A stretch of 64,000 bases of DNA. Origin: Actinomyces haliotis (GTDB taxonomy: Bacteria; Actinomycetota; Actinomycetes; Actinomycetales; Actinomycetaceae). The position numbers and the translations under genes are program-made. Position 1 is the stretch's first letter; each line of letters begins with the position of its first letter. A model generated the notes under the pieces. That model was not told where the DNA came from. It was given only the letters and a program-made list of their open reading frames with translations, and made no database searches. Shown one piece after another: positions 33,406 through 45,867 of this stretch. The stretch spans positions 248,001-312,000 of the forward strand of contig NZ_JACWNA010000001.1 of the NCBI RefSeq assembly GCF_015355765.1, written 5' to 3'.

Positions 33406-34373
33406 TTCTCCTCCTCCTTCTCCTGGGACTCGCCGGCCGGAGCCGGCTCGACCGCCGGGGCGGGAGCGGGGGCCATCGGCTGGACGACGGCGGGGGCGGC
33501 GGCACCGGGCATGGCGGGCATGCCGGAGCGGGCCGGGTTGGTGTCCTCGCGGGCGCGGACGCGGCCCTCGCGCTGGGCGGCGGCGTACTCCGGGGAGACG
33601 TCGGCGAGCGAGAGGCCCTGGCCGCGGACGCGCAGGACGCGCGGGATCGACTCCTCGACGGCGTCGCCAGAGGCCTCGAGGGCGGGGGCGGCGGCGGTGT
33701 TGGTCGAGGCGTAGACACCGGGCATGGGCTTCTGACCGGGGTGGACACCCTTGGAGGCGTAGGCCCGCATCTTGTCGTCCATGGTCGACTGCTGCGTGAC
33801 CTTGGCGCGCACGCGCTCGCGGTGCGTGAGGGTCAGCGCACCGAGCGCCGCGATGATGAGGAGGAAGCCCGTGAGCTCCATGGTGACGACGTGGTCGCCG
33901 AAGAGCACACCGGCGAGGTCCGCAGGAGTCGCGGAGTCGCCGTTCTGGAGGCCGGCGGCGCTCGGGAAGGCGGTGCGCCAGACGACGGCGGTGAGAACGG
34001 CGACGAGGCCGACGCCCAGGAGGGCGATGACCCCCTTGCCGGCGGCACCGCCGGCGGCGGAGACGGGCTCGTCTCCGCCGACGCCGACCAGCATGATGAC
34101 GAACAGCACCAGGGTCATGACGGCGCCGGTGTAGACGACCATCTGGGTGATGCCGAGGAAGGGCGACTCGTTGGCGATGTAGAGGATCGCCAGGCTGACC
34201 ATGATCGCGATCATGTTGACGGCGGCGGAGACCGCGCGGTGCGCGGTGAGCAGGCCGAAGCCGCACGCGACGCACACGAGGGCGACGATCGCGAAGAGGA
34301 CGGTCTCGCCGGAGCCCATGTCGCCGACGGAGTTGAGGTTCGCAGGGAGAAGGGAGGGGACGAGGGCGTTCAC
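33402..34373 (-). CDS. nuoJ: NADH-quinone oxidoreductase subunit J, with long C-terminal tail
   Basis: NuoJ is a membrane subunit near the quinone channel. The N-terminal 180 residues or so hold five helices with [20 protein letters not shown] and [21 protein letters not shown], typical of the family. The protein is 323 residues, against 184 in E. coli. The extra C-terminal part (about 185-323) is hydrophilic and Ala/Pro/Glu-rich, ends [10 protein letters not shown], and should face the cytoplasm. GTG at 34373 overlaps the nuoI stop in GTGA. The tail has no recognised fold. Confidence 0.93.
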   Translation of the reverse strand: MNALVPSLLPANLNSVGDMGSGETVLFAIVALVCVACGFGLLTAHRAVSAAVNMIAIMVSLAILYIANESPFLGITQMVVYTGAVMTLVLFVIMLVGVGGDEPVSAAGGAAGKGVIALLGVGLVAVLTAVVWRTAFPSAAGLQNGDSATPADLAGVLFGDHVVTMELTGFLLIIAALGALTLTHRERVRAKVTQQSTMDDKMRAYASKGVHPGQKPMPGVYASTNTAAAPALEASGDAVEESIPRVLRVRGQGLSLADVSPEYAAAQREGRVRAREDTNPARSGMPAMPGAAAPAVVQPMAPAPAPAVEPAPAGESQEKEEEK

Positions 34374-35098
34374 CGCACGGCCTCCTTCGCGACCGCCGCG
34401 ACGGGGCGCGCGGATGAGAGCGTGGGGTCGTCGGGGCGGTTGGCGCGGACCCAGTCGACCTGCGTCTGCGTGACGCCGGTGACGGCCTCGCGGTAGTAGT
34501 CGCCGTCCTCGGTGCCCTCGACCATCGGGTGCGGGGCGGCCAGCGCGCCGTCGGGCACGGGGGCGAGGAGGTCCTGCTTCTCGTAGATGAGGCCGGTGCG
34601 GTTGGGGCCGACCAGCTCGTCGATCTCGTGCGTCATGGTGAGGGCGCGCGTCGGGCACGCCTCGATGCACATGCCGCAGAAGATGCAGCGCAGGTAGTTG
34701 ATCTGGTACACGCGGCCGTAACGCTCACCGGGCGAGTACTGCGCGCCGGGGGCGTTGGAGGCGGCCTCGACGTAGATGGCGTCTGCCGGGCAGGCCCACG
34801 CGCACAGCTCGCAGCCGATGCACTTCTCGAGCCCGTCCGCGTAGCGGTTCAGTTGGTGGCGGCCGTGGTAGCGCGGCATGAGCACCGGGCGGATGAACGG
34901 GTACTGCTCGGTGACCGTGGGCCGGAACATCGAGGAGATCGTCACGCCGTAGCCGGCGACGGGGGCGAAGAAGCGGCCGATGGCGGAGGGCTCGTCGGCC
35001 AGCCACTTGTCGTGGTCACCCCCGTTGCGGGGCGCTGAGCCCGCGGCGTGGGCACCGCCCGCGCCGGGCGCGGGGCGGTCGTGGGTCTGGTCAGTCAT
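34370..35098 (-). CDS. nuoI: NADH-quinone oxidoreductase subunit I
   Basis: NuoI carries two [4Fe-4S] clusters (N6a and N6b) that pass electrons toward NuoB. The 242-residue protein has both ferredoxin motifs, [12 protein letters not shown] and [12 protein letters not shown]. It also has [18 protein letters not shown] before the first. Short Gly/Ala-rich N-terminal and hydrophilic C-terminal extensions make it longer than the E. coli subunit (180 residues). ATG at 35098 lies inside the 3' end of nuoH, an 8-base overlap. It overlaps nuoJ at the other end. Confidence 0.96.
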   Translation of the reverse strand: MTDQTHDRPAPGAGGAHAAGSAPRNGGDHDKWLADEPSAIGRFFAPVAGYGVTISSMFRPTVTEQYPFIRPVLMPRYHGRHQLNRYADGLEKCIGCELCAWACPADAIYVEAASNAPGAQYSPGERYGRVYQINYLRCIFCGMCIEACPTRALTMTHEIDELVGPNRTGLIYEKQDLLAPVPDGALAAPHPMVEGTEDGDYYREAVTGVTQTQVDWVRANRPDDPTLSSARPVAAVAKEAVR

Positions 35099-36515
35099 CG
35101 GATCCCTCCTGGACGTTCGTCACGGAGTCGGGGGTGGACTGGGCGCCGGCGAGCACGGGGCGGTGGGCCCCGGCCGCAGCGGCGCGGCGGGCGCGCGGGG
35201 ACAGCGGGAGCTGCTGGCCCGGCAGGGGCGGGACGGGGAAGCCGCCCGCGGTGGCGTCGAGCTCCTCGCCGGGGACGAGCAGGTCGCCGTCGGCGTCGGT
35301 GCCCGCGGTGGCGGTCGAGGTCTCGTCGTCTTCCCCGCGCTCCGGGACGAGGAGCAGCAGGAGCATGGCGACGAGGAAGACCGCGCCGAGGATGAGGAGG
35401 AGGCCCCGGGAGGAGCCGCCCGAGAAGGAGCGGTAGCCCTGGACGAGGGCGACGAGCACGAACCAGGCGAGCGAGACCGGGATGAGGAACTTCCAGCCGA
35501 GCTGCATGAAGTGGTCGTAGCGGATACGGACCAGGGTGCCTCGGGTCCAGATCATGAAGAACATGCACAGCCAGACCTTGGCGATGAACCAGAGCATCGG
35601 CCACCAGCCGTGGTTGAAGCCGTCCCAGAAGGACCCGAGGATCCAGGAGCGCCAGCCGCCCAGGAAGAGGGTGGTGCACATGGCCGAGACGTTGAACATG
35701 TTGATGTACTCGCCGAGGTAGTACCAGGCGAACTTCATCGAGGAGTACTCGGTCATGTGGCCGGCGACGAGCTCGCCCTCGGCCTCGGGGAGGTCGAAGG
35801 GCAGACGGTTGACCTCCCCGACCATGGAGACGACGTAGATGAGGAAGCTCGGGATCATGGCGAGGCACCACCAGATGCGCTCCTGCGAGGTGACGATGCC
35901 CGAGGTGGACATCGTGCCCGCGGCGAGGAACACGGTGAGGATCGACATGCTCATGGAGAGCTCGTAGGAGATCACCTGGGCGGCGGAGCGGACGGCGCCG
36001 AGCAGCGGGTAGGTCGAGTGGGTCGACCAGCCGCCGAGGATGAGGCCGTAGACGCCGAAGCCGGTGATGGCCAGGACGTAGAGGACCGCGACCGAAAAGT
36101 CGGTCAGCTGCAGCGGCGTCACGTGGCCGAACATGCTGACCTCGGGCCCGAAGGGGATGACCGCGTAGATCATGAAGGACGCGAAGGCCGTGATGATCGG
36201 GCCGAGCAGGAAGATGAAGGTCTCGGCCCCCTTGTGCCAGATGTCCTCCTTCATGATGAGCTTCGTGGCGTCCGCGATGAGCTGCGGGATGCCGAGGAAG
36301 CCGTTCACGTTGGGGCCCGGGCGGGTCTGCATGCGCCCCAGCACTCGGCGCTCGGCCCAGATGGCCATGATGACGCTGAGGATGAGGAACAGCATGATGA
36401 AGACGGCCTTGATGAGCGAGAGCCACCAGGTCGTCTGGCTGAAGTCGGCCGTCACTCCCCCGATCGCGGGGAGCGCCGAGCCGAGGCCGGCGTGTAGAAG
36501 AGTCGCGGTGCTCAC
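35091..36515 (-). CDS. nuoH: NADH-quinone oxidoreductase subunit H
   Basis: NuoH forms the quinone-binding membrane subunit at the junction with the peripheral arm. The 474-residue protein has [16 protein letters not shown], followed by [38 protein letters not shown] contains the conserved acidic loop, and [20 protein letters not shown] lies near the end of the core. Beyond the core, about 80 residues form a Glu/Asp- and Ala/Pro-rich tail. GTG at 36515 overlaps the nuoG stop in GTGA. Confidence 0.96.
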   Translation of the reverse strand: MSTATLLHAGLGSALPAIGGVTADFSQTTWWLSLIKAVFIMLFLILSVIMAIWAERRVLGRMQTRPGPNVNGFLGIPQLIADATKLIMKEDIWHKGAETFIFLLGPIITAFASFMIYAVIPFGPEVSMFGHVTPLQLTDFSVAVLYVLAITGFGVYGLILGGWSTHSTYPLLGAVRSAAQVISYELSMSMSILTVFLAAGTMSTSGIVTSQERIWWCLAMIPSFLIYVVSMVGEVNRLPFDLPEAEGELVAGHMTEYSSMKFAWYYLGEYINMFNVSAMCTTLFLGGWRSWILGSFWDGFNHGWWPMLWFIAKVWLCMFFMIWTRGTLVRIRYDHFMQLGWKFLIPVSLAWFVLVALVQGYRSFSGGSSRGLLLILGAVFLVAMLLLLLVPERGEDDETSTATAGTDADGDLLVPGEELDATAGGFPVPPLPGQQLPLSPRARRAAAAGAHRPVLAGAQSTPDSVTNVQEGSDD

Positions 36516-39235
36516 CGGACCACCTCCGAGCTGTTCGTGAGGGCGAGCGACAGGCTGACGTGGGCGCCGTGGCCGGCGCCGAGGGTCTGGTGGACGGTCG
36601 AACCGGCCGAGCACTCAGGGAGCCACACCGTCCCGTCCGCGACGCCGCCGATGATGGCGGGCAGCGTGATGGAGCCGGTGGGGGTACTCACCTCGACCGG
36701 CTCTCCCGGGGTGACCGAGAGACGGGCGGCGAGGTCAGCGCCGAGGCGGGCGATCGGGCGCAGCGCGGTGGCGGCGAGGAAGGCCTCCCCGTCCTGAAGA
36801 CGCCCGGCGTCGAGCATCGGCTTGTGGGTAGAGAGGACGGCGTCGAGGCCGGAGACCGTGGAGAGGGTCTCGGGCACGTCGTCGCCGGTCTCGGGGCCGG
36901 AGGCCTCGGCCTCCGTGAAGGAGACCTCGCCGCGCTGGCCGGCGTACAGGCCGAGGCCCGCGAGCTCGGCGTGGAGGGTCTCGAGGTCGTCGACACCGAG
37001 GTCGACGCCCATCTCCGCGGCCAGCATGCCGAGGACCTGGCGGTCGGTGCGGGCCCGCGAGACGTGGGCCTGGCCGAAGGGGCGGACGCGACCCTCCCAG
37101 TTGACGAAGGTGCCGTTCTTCTCGACGGCGGGGGCGACCGGGAGGACGACGTCGGCGTGCTCGGAGACCTCCGAGCGGCGGACCTCGAGCTGCACGGTGA
37201 AGCCGGAGGAGGCCAGGGCCGTGCGGGCCAGGCCCGGGTCGGAGAAGTCGCGCACGTCGACGCCACCGACGACCAGGCCGCCGAGCTCGCCGTCGGCGAG
37301 GGCGTTGAGGATCGCGGTGGTGTCGCGACCGGCGGTCGCGGGAAGGGCCGGGCGCTGGTGGAGGCCGGTGGTCTCGATGCCCCAGGCGTCCTGGACCTCG
37401 GCGCGAGCCGCGTCGTCGGTGACCGGGCGGCCGCCGGGCAGCAGGCTCGGCAGCAGGCCGGCCTCGATGCCGCCGCGCTCACCGGAGCGGCGCGGCACCC
37501 AGGCGAGGCGGGCTCCGGTGCCGGTGGCGAGGGCGTCGACGACGGAGAGGAGACCGGGGACGGAGGCGGCGCGCTCACCGACGAGGATGGTGGCGCCGTC
37601 GCCCTTGAGGGCCTCGACGAGCTCGGGATGGCTCTGGGACAGGAGCGCGACGGCGCGGGCCTCGTCGCCAGGGGCGGCGAGGATGGTGTCGGCGCCGAGC
37701 TTGCGGGAGCCGTTGGAGGCGACCGTGGCCACGGTGGCGACCTTGACGCCGCCGGCGCGCACGCCCTTGCGCAGGCGCAGGAAGAGGGAGCCGCACTCGT
37801 CCTCGGGCTCGAGGGCGACGAGAAGGACCTGGCCGGCCTTCTCCAGGCTGCTGTAGGTGACCGCGCCGAGCCCCGTGCCGGCGACGCGCTTGGCGAGGAA
37901 GGACTCCTCCTCGGCGCTGTGGTCGCGGACGCGCTGGTCGATGTCGTTGGTGCCGAGGACCGTGCGGGCGAAGCGGGACCATGACCAGGCGTCCTCGAGG
38001 GTGAGTCGACCGCCGGGGAGGAGGCCGACACCGCCGTCGGACTGGGCCTTGGCGAGACCCTGGGCGGCGACGTCGAGGGCGTCGGACCAGGAGGTCGGGA
38101 CGAGCTCGCCGGACTCCTCGTCGCGTACGAGCGGAACCGTAAGGCGGTCGTCAAGGCTGGACCAGGCGAAGCCGAAGCGGTCCTTGTCGGTGATCCACTC
38201 CTCGTTGACCTCGGGGTCGTTGCCGGCGAGGCGGCGCAGCACGACGCCGCGGCGCATGTCGACGCGGATCGCGGAGCCGGATGCGTCCTGCTCGGTGACG
38301 GAGTCGGTGGAGACGAGGTCCATCGGACGGGCGCGGAAGCGGTAGCGGGCGCTGGTGAGGGCGCCCACGGGGCAGATCTGGATGATGTTGCCGGAGAAGT
38401 AGGAGGCGAAGGGGCGGCCGGACAGGTCGAGGTCCTCGCGCACGTCACCGGCCGCGGAGCCGACAACGGTGCCGGCGGCGACGCCCGCCTCACCGGACGG
38501 GCCCGCGAGCCCGGCGTCGGGGGCGAGGTAGTCGCCGCCGCGGATCGTCTGGGTCGAGATCCCGGCGATGCCCTCGGGGTCGAAGAAGTCGAGGACCGTG
38601 GAGTCGAAGCGGCCGATCTGCTCGCCGTAGAGGCCGCCGTCGACGTGCCCGCCGACGTGGCCGCCGCCGCGGCCCTGGAGCGCGATGAACGGGTCGCCGG
38701 CGATCTGGTCGGCGAAGCGCACGCAGCGCTGGCACAGGATGCAGCGGTCGCGGTCGAGGAGGATGTTGCTCGTCAGGCGCAGCGGCTTGGGGAAGGTGCG
38801 CTTGACGTCCGTGAAGCGGGTGACGCTCTGCGCGCCCGAGGCCATGAGCTCGAGGGCCTGGTTCTGCAGGGGGCACTCGCCGCCCTTGTCGCAGACGGGG
38901 CAGTCGAGCGGGTGGTTGATGAGCAGGAACTCCATCGTGCCGTCCTGCGCCTTGGCGGCGACGGGGCTGGTGGCCTGCGTCTTGATCTCCATCCCCTCCA
39001 TGGCCGTCATGGCGCAGGACGGCTGGGGCTTGGGCATGGGACGGACGACGCCGTCGCGGCCCGGCATGGCGACCTCGACGAGGCACTGGCGGCAGTTGGC
39101 CGAAGGCGCGAGGAGGGGGTGGTCGCAGAAGCGCGGGATGCGGACGCCGACCTTCTCCGCGGCGCGGATGAGGAGGGTGCCCTTCTCGACCTCGACGGGC
39201 ATGCCGTCGATCGTCATGTTGACCATGTCAGTCAT
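36512..39235 (-). CDS. nuoG: NADH-quinone oxidoreductase subunit G
   Basis: NuoG carries several iron-sulfur clusters in the peripheral arm. The 907-residue protein has the [2Fe-2S] set in IPRFCDHPLL and NCRQCLVEV, and the His-ligated cluster motif HPLDCPVCDKGGECPLQ. [4Fe-4S] ligands are in DRCILCQRCVRF with a later CPVGAL. A molybdopterin-oxidoreductase-like domain follows, without obvious cofactor residues. ATG at 39235 starts 3 bases after the nuoF stop. It overlaps nuoH at its 3' end. Confidence 0.96.
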   Translation of the reverse strand: MTDMVNMTIDGMPVEVEKGTLLIRAAEKVGVRIPRFCDHPLLAPSANCRQCLVEVAMPGRDGVVRPMPKPQPSCAMTAMEGMEIKTQATSPVAAKAQDGTMEFLLINHPLDCPVCDKGGECPLQNQALELMASGAQSVTRFTDVKRTFPKPLRLTSNILLDRDRCILCQRCVRFADQIAGDPFIALQGRGGGHVGGHVDGGLYGEQIGRFDSTVLDFFDPEGIAGISTQTIRGGDYLAPDAGLAGPSGEAGVAAGTVVGSAAGDVREDLDLSGRPFASYFSGNIIQICPVGALTSARYRFRARPMDLVSTDSVTEQDASGSAIRVDMRRGVVLRRLAGNDPEVNEEWITDKDRFGFAWSSLDDRLTVPLVRDEESGELVPTSWSDALDVAAQGLAKAQSDGGVGLLPGGRLTLEDAWSWSRFARTVLGTNDIDQRVRDHSAEEESFLAKRVAGTGLGAVTYSSLEKAGQVLLVALEPEDECGSLFLRLRKGVRAGGVKVATVATVASNGSRKLGADTILAAPGDEARAVALLSQSHPELVEALKGDGATILVGERAASVPGLLSVVDALATGTGARLAWVPRRSGERGGIEAGLLPSLLPGGRPVTDDAARAEVQDAWGIETTGLHQRPALPATAGRDTTAILNALADGELGGLVVGGVDVRDFSDPGLARTALASSGFTVQLEVRRSEVSEHADVVLPVAPAVEKNGTFVNWEGRVRPFGQAHVSRARTDRQVLGMLAAEMGVDLGVDDLETLHAELAGLGLYAGQRGEVSFTEAEASGPETGDDVPETLSTVSGLDAVLSTHKPMLDAGRLQDGEAFLAATALRPIARLGADLAARLSVTPGEPVEVSTPTGSITLPAIIGGVADGTVWLPECSAGSTVHQTLGAGHGAHVSLSLALTNSSEVVR

Positions 39236-39238
39236 GTG

Positions 39239-40590
<1,352 letters not shown>

Positions 40591-40594
<4 letters not shown>

Positions 40595-41322
40595 TTGGTC
40601 TCCTCCTTGGGGGCGGTCCAGCCGTTCTCGCGCGCGATGCGCAGACCGAGGAGGCTCGGGTCACCGGGGCGGCCGCCCTCGTCGGCGCGGCCGTCCTCGA
40701 AGCCCGCGAGGACGCGGGAGTTCTCGCGGAAGGTGGGAAGGGTCTCGGGGCCGCGCGTGGGGACGACGTCCTCGCCGCGACGGAGGCGGTCGATGAGGTC
40801 GACGGCGCTGGCCGGGGTCTGGTTGTCGAAGAACTCCCAGTTGACCATGACGACGGGGGCGTAGTCGCAGGCGGCGTTGCACTCGATGCGCTCGAGGCTG
40901 ATGACGCCGTCCTCGCTGGTCTCGTCGTTGCCGAGGCCGGTGTGCTCCGCGACGGCCTTCCAGACCTCGTCGCCGCCCATGACGCCGCACAGGGCGTTGG
41001 TGCACACGCCGACGTGGTACTCGCCGGCGGGGTGCCGGCGGAACTGGCTGTAGAAGGTCGCGACGGCGGAGACCTCGGAGCGGGTCAGCCCGAGGGACTC
41101 CGCGCAGATGGCGATGCCGCGGGGCGCGACGTAGCCGTCGACGCTCTGGACGAGGTGCAGCATCGGGATGAGGGCGCTGCGCTCATGGCCCTCGGGGTAA
41201 CGGGACCGGATCTGGGCGATGTCCTCGCGCAGGCGCGCCTCGACCTCGGGCTCGTAGCCGGAGGCCGTGACCGGCGCGGTGGCCGCGTGGCGGCCCGCGG
41301 TGGGGGTGTTCTCGGCGGTCAT
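40591..41322 (-). CDS. nuoE: NADH-quinone oxidoreductase subunit E
   Basis: NuoE is the 24-kDa-type subunit with [2Fe-2S] cluster N1a. The 243-residue protein has the four ligands in VCTNALCGVMGG and ECNAACDYAPVVMVN. It is longer than the E. coli subunit (166 residues), with a C-terminal extension that contains DRLRRGEDVVPTRGP and TLPTFRENSRVL and may dock on NuoF. ATG at 41322 overlaps the nuoD stop by one base (TGATG). Confidence 0.95.
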
Positions 41323-42716
41323 CAGCGGTCCACGCCTCCCAGGACGGGGTCGATCGACGCCAGCGACGGGACGAGGTCGGCGATCATGCCGCCCTCCCCC
41401 ATCATGGCCAGCGACTGCAGGTTGGAGTAGGAGGGGTCGCGGAAGTGGACCCGGTAGGGGCGCGTCCCGCCGTCGGACACGGCGTGGACGCCCAGGACGC
41501 CCTTGGCGTGCTCGATGCTCTCGTAGACCTGGCCGGCCGGGACGCGGAAGCCCTGCGTCACCAGCTTGAAGTGGTGGATGAGGGACTCCATCGAGGTGCC
41601 CATGATCTCGCGGACGTGCTCCAGGGACTGGCCCTGGCCGTCGGTGGCGATGGCCATCTGGGCGGGCCAGGCGATGGTCGGGTCGGCGACCATGTGGCTG
41701 TTGGACGGATCGTCGCCGCGGGCGGTGATCTCGTCGAGGCGGTCGAGGGCCTGGGAGACGATCTTGAGCGACTGGTAGCACTCGTCGAAGCGCACGCGCA
41801 GTCGGTTGTAGACGTCGGAGCGGTCGTAGACGGGGACGTCGAAGTCGTAGGTCTCGTAGCCGCAGTACGGGCGGGTCCTGCGCAGGTCGAGCGGGTAGCC
41901 GGCAGCCTTGATGCAGGGGCCGGTGAGGCCCAGGGCCATGCCTGCGGAGAGGGTGATCTCGCCGACGCCGATGAAGCGGGACTTGAGGATCGGGTTCTCG
42001 AGCAGCAGCTCGCCGAGCTCCTTGACGTCGTTCTTGATGTCCGGCATGACGGAGCGGACGAACTCGCTGAACTCGGCCGGGACGTCCTGGGCGAGGCCGC
42101 CCGGTCGGACGTAGGCGTGGTTCATGCGCAGGCCGGAGACCATCTCGAAGGCACGCAGGATGTTCTCGCGGCAGCGGAAGGCGATCGTCATGAGCGTGGT
42201 GCCGCCCATCTCGTTGCCGCCGGTGCCGATGGCGATGACGTGCGAGGCGATGCGGTTGAGCTCCATGAGGATGACGCGCACGACGGTGGCCTTCTCGGGC
42301 ACGTCGTCGGTGATGCCGAGGAGCTTCTCGACGGCGAGGGCGTAGCCGACCTCCTGGAAGAAGGGGGCCACGTAGTCCATGCGGGTCACGAAGGTCTCGC
42401 CCTGGGTCCAGGTGCGGTACTCCATGTTCTTCTCGATGCCCGTGTGGAGGTAGCCGGTGCCGACGCGGACCTCGGTGACCTTCTCACCGTCGGTCTCGAG
42501 GACGAGGCGGAGGACGCCGTGGGTGGAGGGGTGGACGGGCCCCATGTTGACGACGATGCGGTCGTGCTCGAGGCGGTCCTGCTCGTCGCGCGCGGCGATC
42601 TCGGCCGCGATCTCGTCCCAGTCGCCGCCCTCGGCGGTCCACTGGGGGGCGCCCTCGGCGAGCGCGTCGGTGGCGGGGCCGGTGGCGTGGAACTGGGTGC
42701 TGCTGGCGGTGCTCAT
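41322..42716 (-). CDS. nuoD: NADH-quinone oxidoreductase subunit D
   Basis: NuoD is the 49-kDa-type subunit that forms the quinone pocket with NuoB. The 464-residue protein has [15 protein letters not shown], the [16 protein letters not shown] segment and [20 protein letters not shown]. It ends in the conserved [11 protein letters not shown] and [21 protein letters not shown] at 42716 overlaps the nuoC stop by one base. The N-terminal 50 residues are variable. Confidence 0.97.
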   Translation of the reverse strand: MSTASSTQFHATGPATDALAEGAPQWTAEGGDWDEIAAEIAARDEQDRLEHDRIVVNMGPVHPSTHGVLRLVLETDGEKVTEVRVGTGYLHTGIEKNMEYRTWTQGETFVTRMDYVAPFFQEVGYALAVEKLLGITDDVPEKATVVRVILMELNRIASHVIAIGTGGNEMGGTTLMTIAFRCRENILRAFEMVSGLRMNHAYVRPGGLAQDVPAEFSEFVRSVMPDIKNDVKELGELLLENPILKSRFIGVGEITLSAGMALGLTGPCIKAAGYPLDLRRTRPYCGYETYDFDVPVYDRSDVYNRLRVRFDECYQSLKIVSQALDRLDEITARGDDPSNSHMVADPTIAWPAQMAIATDGQGQSLEHVREIMGTSMESLIHHFKLVTQGFRVPAGQVYESIEHAKGVLGVHAVSDGGTRPYRVHFRDPSYSNLQSLAMMGEGGMIADLVPSLASIDPVLGGVDR

Positions 42717-43477
42717 CAGCGGTACGACCTCCGGGTGTCGGCGGGCGGGGTGGTGGCGCCCTTGTACTCGACGGGGATGCCGCCGAGCGGGTAGTCCTTG
42801 CGCTGCGGGTGGCCGACCCAGTCGTCGGGCATGGCGGAGCGGGTGAGGTTGGGGTGGCCGTCGAAGACGATGCCCATGAGGTCCCAGGTCTCGCGCTCGT
42901 GCCAGTCGTCGCCGGGGTAGACGGAGACGATGGAGGGCACGTGCGGGTCGGAGTCAGGGCAGGTCACCTCGAGGCGGATGGCGCGGGAGCCGTGGGTGAG
43001 CGAGAGGAGCTCGAAGCAGGCGTGGAGCTCGCGGCCGGCGTCGCCGGGGTAGTGGACGCCGGAGACGCCCAGGCACAGCTCGAAGCGGAGGTCCTGGTCG
43101 TCGCGCAGCGGGCGGACGACGTCGAGGAGGTGCTCGCGCGTGATGAAGAGGGTGAGCTCGTCGTGCTCGATGACGACCTTCTCGATCGCGTCGGCGGGCT
43201 CGACGCCGGCGTCCTGGAGGTCCTCGACGAGGGCGTCGACGGCGTCGTCGAACCAGGAGCCGTAGGGGCGCACCGCGGCGGGCGCGAGGGCGACGACGCT
43301 CGTCGTGCCGTTGTAGCCGGAGGTGTCGCCGGCGTCGGACTGGCCGAACTGGCCCGTGTGCGTGCCGATGACCTCGAGGCGCAGCTCGGGGCGCACCTCG
43401 CGGCCCGCGACCTCGGGCACGGCCGGCGCCGCGGCCTCGGGCGCCTCGACGTCGGAGGAGGGGGTGTTCTCACTCAT
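42716..43477 (-). CDS. nuoC: NADH-quinone oxidoreductase subunit C
   Basis: NuoC is the 30-kDa-type subunit that packs against NuoD. The 253-residue protein has [12 protein letters not shown], then [22 protein letters not shown] and [28 protein letters not shown], the family signature. The first 35 residues are acidic and low-complexity. ATG at 43477 overlaps the nuoB stop in ATGA. Confidence 0.95.
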   Translation of the reverse strand: MSENTPSSDVEAPEAAAPAVPEVAGREVRPELRLEVIGTHTGQFGQSDAGDTSGYNGTTSVVALAPAAVRPYGSWFDDAVDALVEDLQDAGVEPADAIEKVVIEHDELTLFITREHLLDVVRPLRDDQDLRFELCLGVSGVHYPGDAGRELHACFELLSLTHGSRAIRLEVTCPDSDPHVPSIVSVYPGDDWHERETWDLMGIVFDGHPNLTRSAMPDDWVGHPQRKDYPLGGIPVEYKGATTPPADTRRSYR

Positions 43478-44103
43478 GCGAGCAGGCCCTTCATCTCGTG
43501 GGTGGGGGTGGCGGCGAGGGCAGCGGCCTCGACGGCGCGCGCGATCTCCTCGCGGTGCTTGAAGATCGGGCGGCGCTCGATCTGGCGGGTGAGCTCGAGC
43601 ATCGCGTTGATGAGCATCTCCGGACGGGGCGGGCAGCCGGGCAGGTAGATGTCGACCGGGACGATGTGGTCGCAGCCCTGGATGACGGCGTAGTTGTTGA
43701 AGATGCCGCCCGAGGAGGCGCAGGCGCCCATGGAGATGACCCACTTGGGCTCGGGCATGGAGTCGTAGACGTTGCGGATGACCGGGGCCATCTTGTGGGA
43801 GACGCGGCCGGACACGATCATGACGTCGGAGTGGCGCGGCGAGGCGCGGAAGACCTCCCAGCCGAAGCGGGACATGTCGAAGCGGGGCGTGCCGGTGCCC
43901 ATCATCTCGATGGCGCAGCAGGCCAGACCCATGGTGACCGGCCACAGCGAGCGCGCCTGGGCGAGGCCCGTCAGCTTCTCGACGCTGGTGAGCATGAAGC
44001 CGGGCCCCTCGACGGACTGCTCGGCCTCGATCTGAAGATCGCCCCTCTTGGAGGGGATGGTCCTCATCTTCTCGTTGTAGGCCTTGAACTCTGTCTTGTC
44101 CAT
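43474..44103 (-). CDS. nuoB: NADH-quinone oxidoreductase subunit B
   Basis: NuoB carries cluster N2, the last iron-sulfur centre before quinone. The 209-residue protein has the tandem Cys in GLACCAIEM, then [11 protein letters not shown] and [12 protein letters not shown] for the other ligands. ATG at 44103 has AGGAG with a suitable gap. It lies 43 bases after nuoA, one of the few real spacers in the operon. Confidence 0.97.
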   Translation of the reverse strand: MDKTEFKAYNEKMRTIPSKRGDLQIEAEQSVEGPGFMLTSVEKLTGLAQARSLWPVTMGLACCAIEMMGTGTPRFDMSRFGWEVFRASPRHSDVMIVSGRVSHKMAPVIRNVYDSMPEPKWVISMGACASSGGIFNNYAVIQGCDHIVPVDIYLPGCPPRPEMLINAMLELTRQIERRPIFKHREEIARAVEAAALAATPTHEMKGLLA

Positions 44104-44146
44104 GTGCTGCTCCTGTAGGTCCTTCGCTCCGTCTTGCCTGCGCCGG

Positions 44147-44506
44147 TCAGTCCCAGTCGAGACCGCCGCGGCGCCACTCGAGGAGGTAGGGCACGGTGAT
44201 GAGGGCGATGAAGACGAGGGCCGCGCTCAGCCCGAAGAAGCCGAGGCGGTGGAACGCCGTGGCCCACGGGTAGAGGAAGACGACCTCGACGTCGAAGATG
44301 ATGAAGGTCATGCCGACGAGGTAGAAGGCGACCGGGAAGCGGCCGTGGTCGGTGTTGGTCGGCGTCGGGTCGATGCCGCACTCGTAGTTCTGCGTCTTGA
44401 TCTTGTTGCGCTTGTTCGGGCTGACGATGGCCGAGAGGGCGAGACCGCCGAGGGCCACGACGAGCGCGACCGCCGCCATGATGAGCAGTGAGACGTAGGG
44501 GTTCAT
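44147..44506 (-). CDS. nuoA: NADH-quinone oxidoreductase subunit A
   Basis: NuoA is a three-helix membrane subunit near the quinone entry site. The 119-residue protein has YECGIDPT with the conserved Cys, [21 protein letters not shown] with the acidic FDVE segment, and the C-terminal helix [20 protein letters not shown] at 44506 is chosen because it overlaps the stop of the upstream reductase in ATGA and because the conserved protein starts here. Confidence 0.96.
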   Translation of the reverse strand: MNPYVSLLIMAAVALVVALGGLALSAIVSPNKRNKIKTQNYECGIDPTPTNTDHGRFPVAFYLVGMTFIIFDVEVVFLYPWATAFHRLGFFGLSAALVFIALITVPYLLEWRRGGLDWD

Positions 44507-45867
44507 GCTGCCGGCACCATTCTCGAGAGGATCTGGATGAGGTGGTCGGTGGGGTCGCCGCCGCGGCGCTCCCAGCCGTCCGAGAGGAGCTTGGTCACGA
44601 GCCGCATGAGGCGCTTGCGCGGCAGCCCGTAGCGGGTGCACAGGCGCATGACCTCGGGGTGCTCGATGAGTGAGACGAAGACGCGTCCGAGCGTGTAGTA
44701 GCCGCCCATCTGCGCCTCGAGGGCCCGAGGGTACTCCGCCAGCGCGAGCTCGCGCCCCGCGGCGGTGCTGCGGGCGGAGGCGAGGGCGGCGGCCTGGGCG
44801 GCGTAGCGGCCCGACATGATCGCCTGGGCGATGCCCTCCCCGTTGAAGGGGGACACCATGCCGCCGGCGTCGCCGAGGAGCATGAGCCCGTCAGCGTAGT
44901 GGGGCTTGCGGTTGAAGGCCATCGGGAGGGCGGCCGAGGCGAGGCGTCCGACCTGGTTCTCGGGGGTGAAGCCCCAGGACTCGGGGCAGTTCTCCATCCA
45001 GCGGCTGAAGACGGCCTTGTAGTCGATGCGGGTCGTGGCGGCTCGGCTGGAGACGGAGCCGAGGCCGACGTTGACCAGGCCGTCGCCCACGGACCAGATC
45101 CAGCCGTAGCCGGGCAGGAGGTCGGAGCGGTTCGCGGGGCCGTCCCACAGCTCGAGCTGGGACTCCATCCAGGAGTCCTCGGCGCGCGGCGAGCGGAAGT
45201 AGGCGCGCACGGCGACGCCGAGCGGCTTGCGCTCGTCCTTGCTGCGCCCCACGGAGGTGGCGAGTCGGGCGGAGACGCCGCCGGCGTCGACGACGAGCGG
45301 GGCGGAGACGGTCGCGGGGGCCTCGACGCCTGGGTTCTCGACGCGCGCGGTGGGCTTCACCTCGACGCCGGTGACGCGCCCGGTCGGGGTGGTGACGGCG
45401 CCGGTGACGGTGACGCCGGTGAGGAGGCGCGCGCCGACAGCGGCGGCGTGCTCGGCGAGGTCCCGGTCGAGCTGCGAGCGACGGCGCGCCATGCCGTAGG
45501 ACGGGAGCGAGGGGCGCTCGGGCCACGGCACGTGGAGCATGTGGCCGCCACCGATGACGCGAAGGCCCTCGTTGTGCTGCCAGCCGGTGGTGTCGACGCC
45601 CATGAGGGCGAGCTCGGACACCGCGGAGGGGGTGAGGCCGTCGCCGCAGACCTTGTCCCGGCCGAGCTCGTTCTTCTCGAGGAGGAGGACGTCGAGACCG
45701 AGGCGGGCCATGTGGTAGGCGGCGGAGGCGCCGGCGGGGCCGGCCCCGACGACGACGACGTCGGCGGTGAGGTCCTCGGGACGAGCGGGGGTGCGCATGG
45801 CGGGCTCGTCGGACGTCGGCGTGGCCTGGGCGGCCTGGCGGGGCTGCGGCGTGCGGGCGTCGGACAC
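44503..45867 (-). CDS. geranylgeranyl reductase family FAD-dependent oxidoreductase (MenJ-like)
   Basis: The 454-residue flavoprotein has the FAD motif VVVVGAGPAGASAAYHMARLG, then RDKVCGDGLTPSAV and LLGDAGGMVSPFNGEGIAQAI. These mark the geranylgeranyl reductase family. Mycobacterial MenJ, a relative, reduces one isoprene unit of menaquinone, and the position here at the head of the nuo operon supports the same role by inference. GTG at 45867 is set by a near-perfect Shine-Dalgarno AAGGAGGT ten bases upstream; the ATG at 45891 would put this element inside the coding region. It overlaps nuoA. Confidence 0.85.
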   Translation of the reverse strand: MSDARTPQPRQAAQATPTSDEPAMRTPARPEDLTADVVVVGAGPAGASAAYHMARLGLDVLLLEKNELGRDKVCGDGLTPSAVSELALMGVDTTGWQHNEGLRVIGGGHMLHVPWPERPSLPSYGMARRRSQLDRDLAEHAAAVGARLLTGVTVTGAVTTPTGRVTGVEVKPTARVENPGVEAPATVSAPLVVDAGGVSARLATSVGRSKDERKPLGVAVRAYFRSPRAEDSWMESQLELWDGPANRSDLLPGYGWIWSVGDGLVNVGLGSVSSRAATTRIDYKAVFSRWMENCPESWGFTPENQVGRLASAALPMAFNRKPHYADGLMLLGDAGGMVSPFNGEGIAQAIMSGRYAAQAAALASARSTAAGRELALAEYPRALEAQMGGYYTLGRVFVSLIEHPEVMRLCTRYGLPRKRLMRLVTKLLSDGWERRGGDPTDHLIQILSRMVPAA

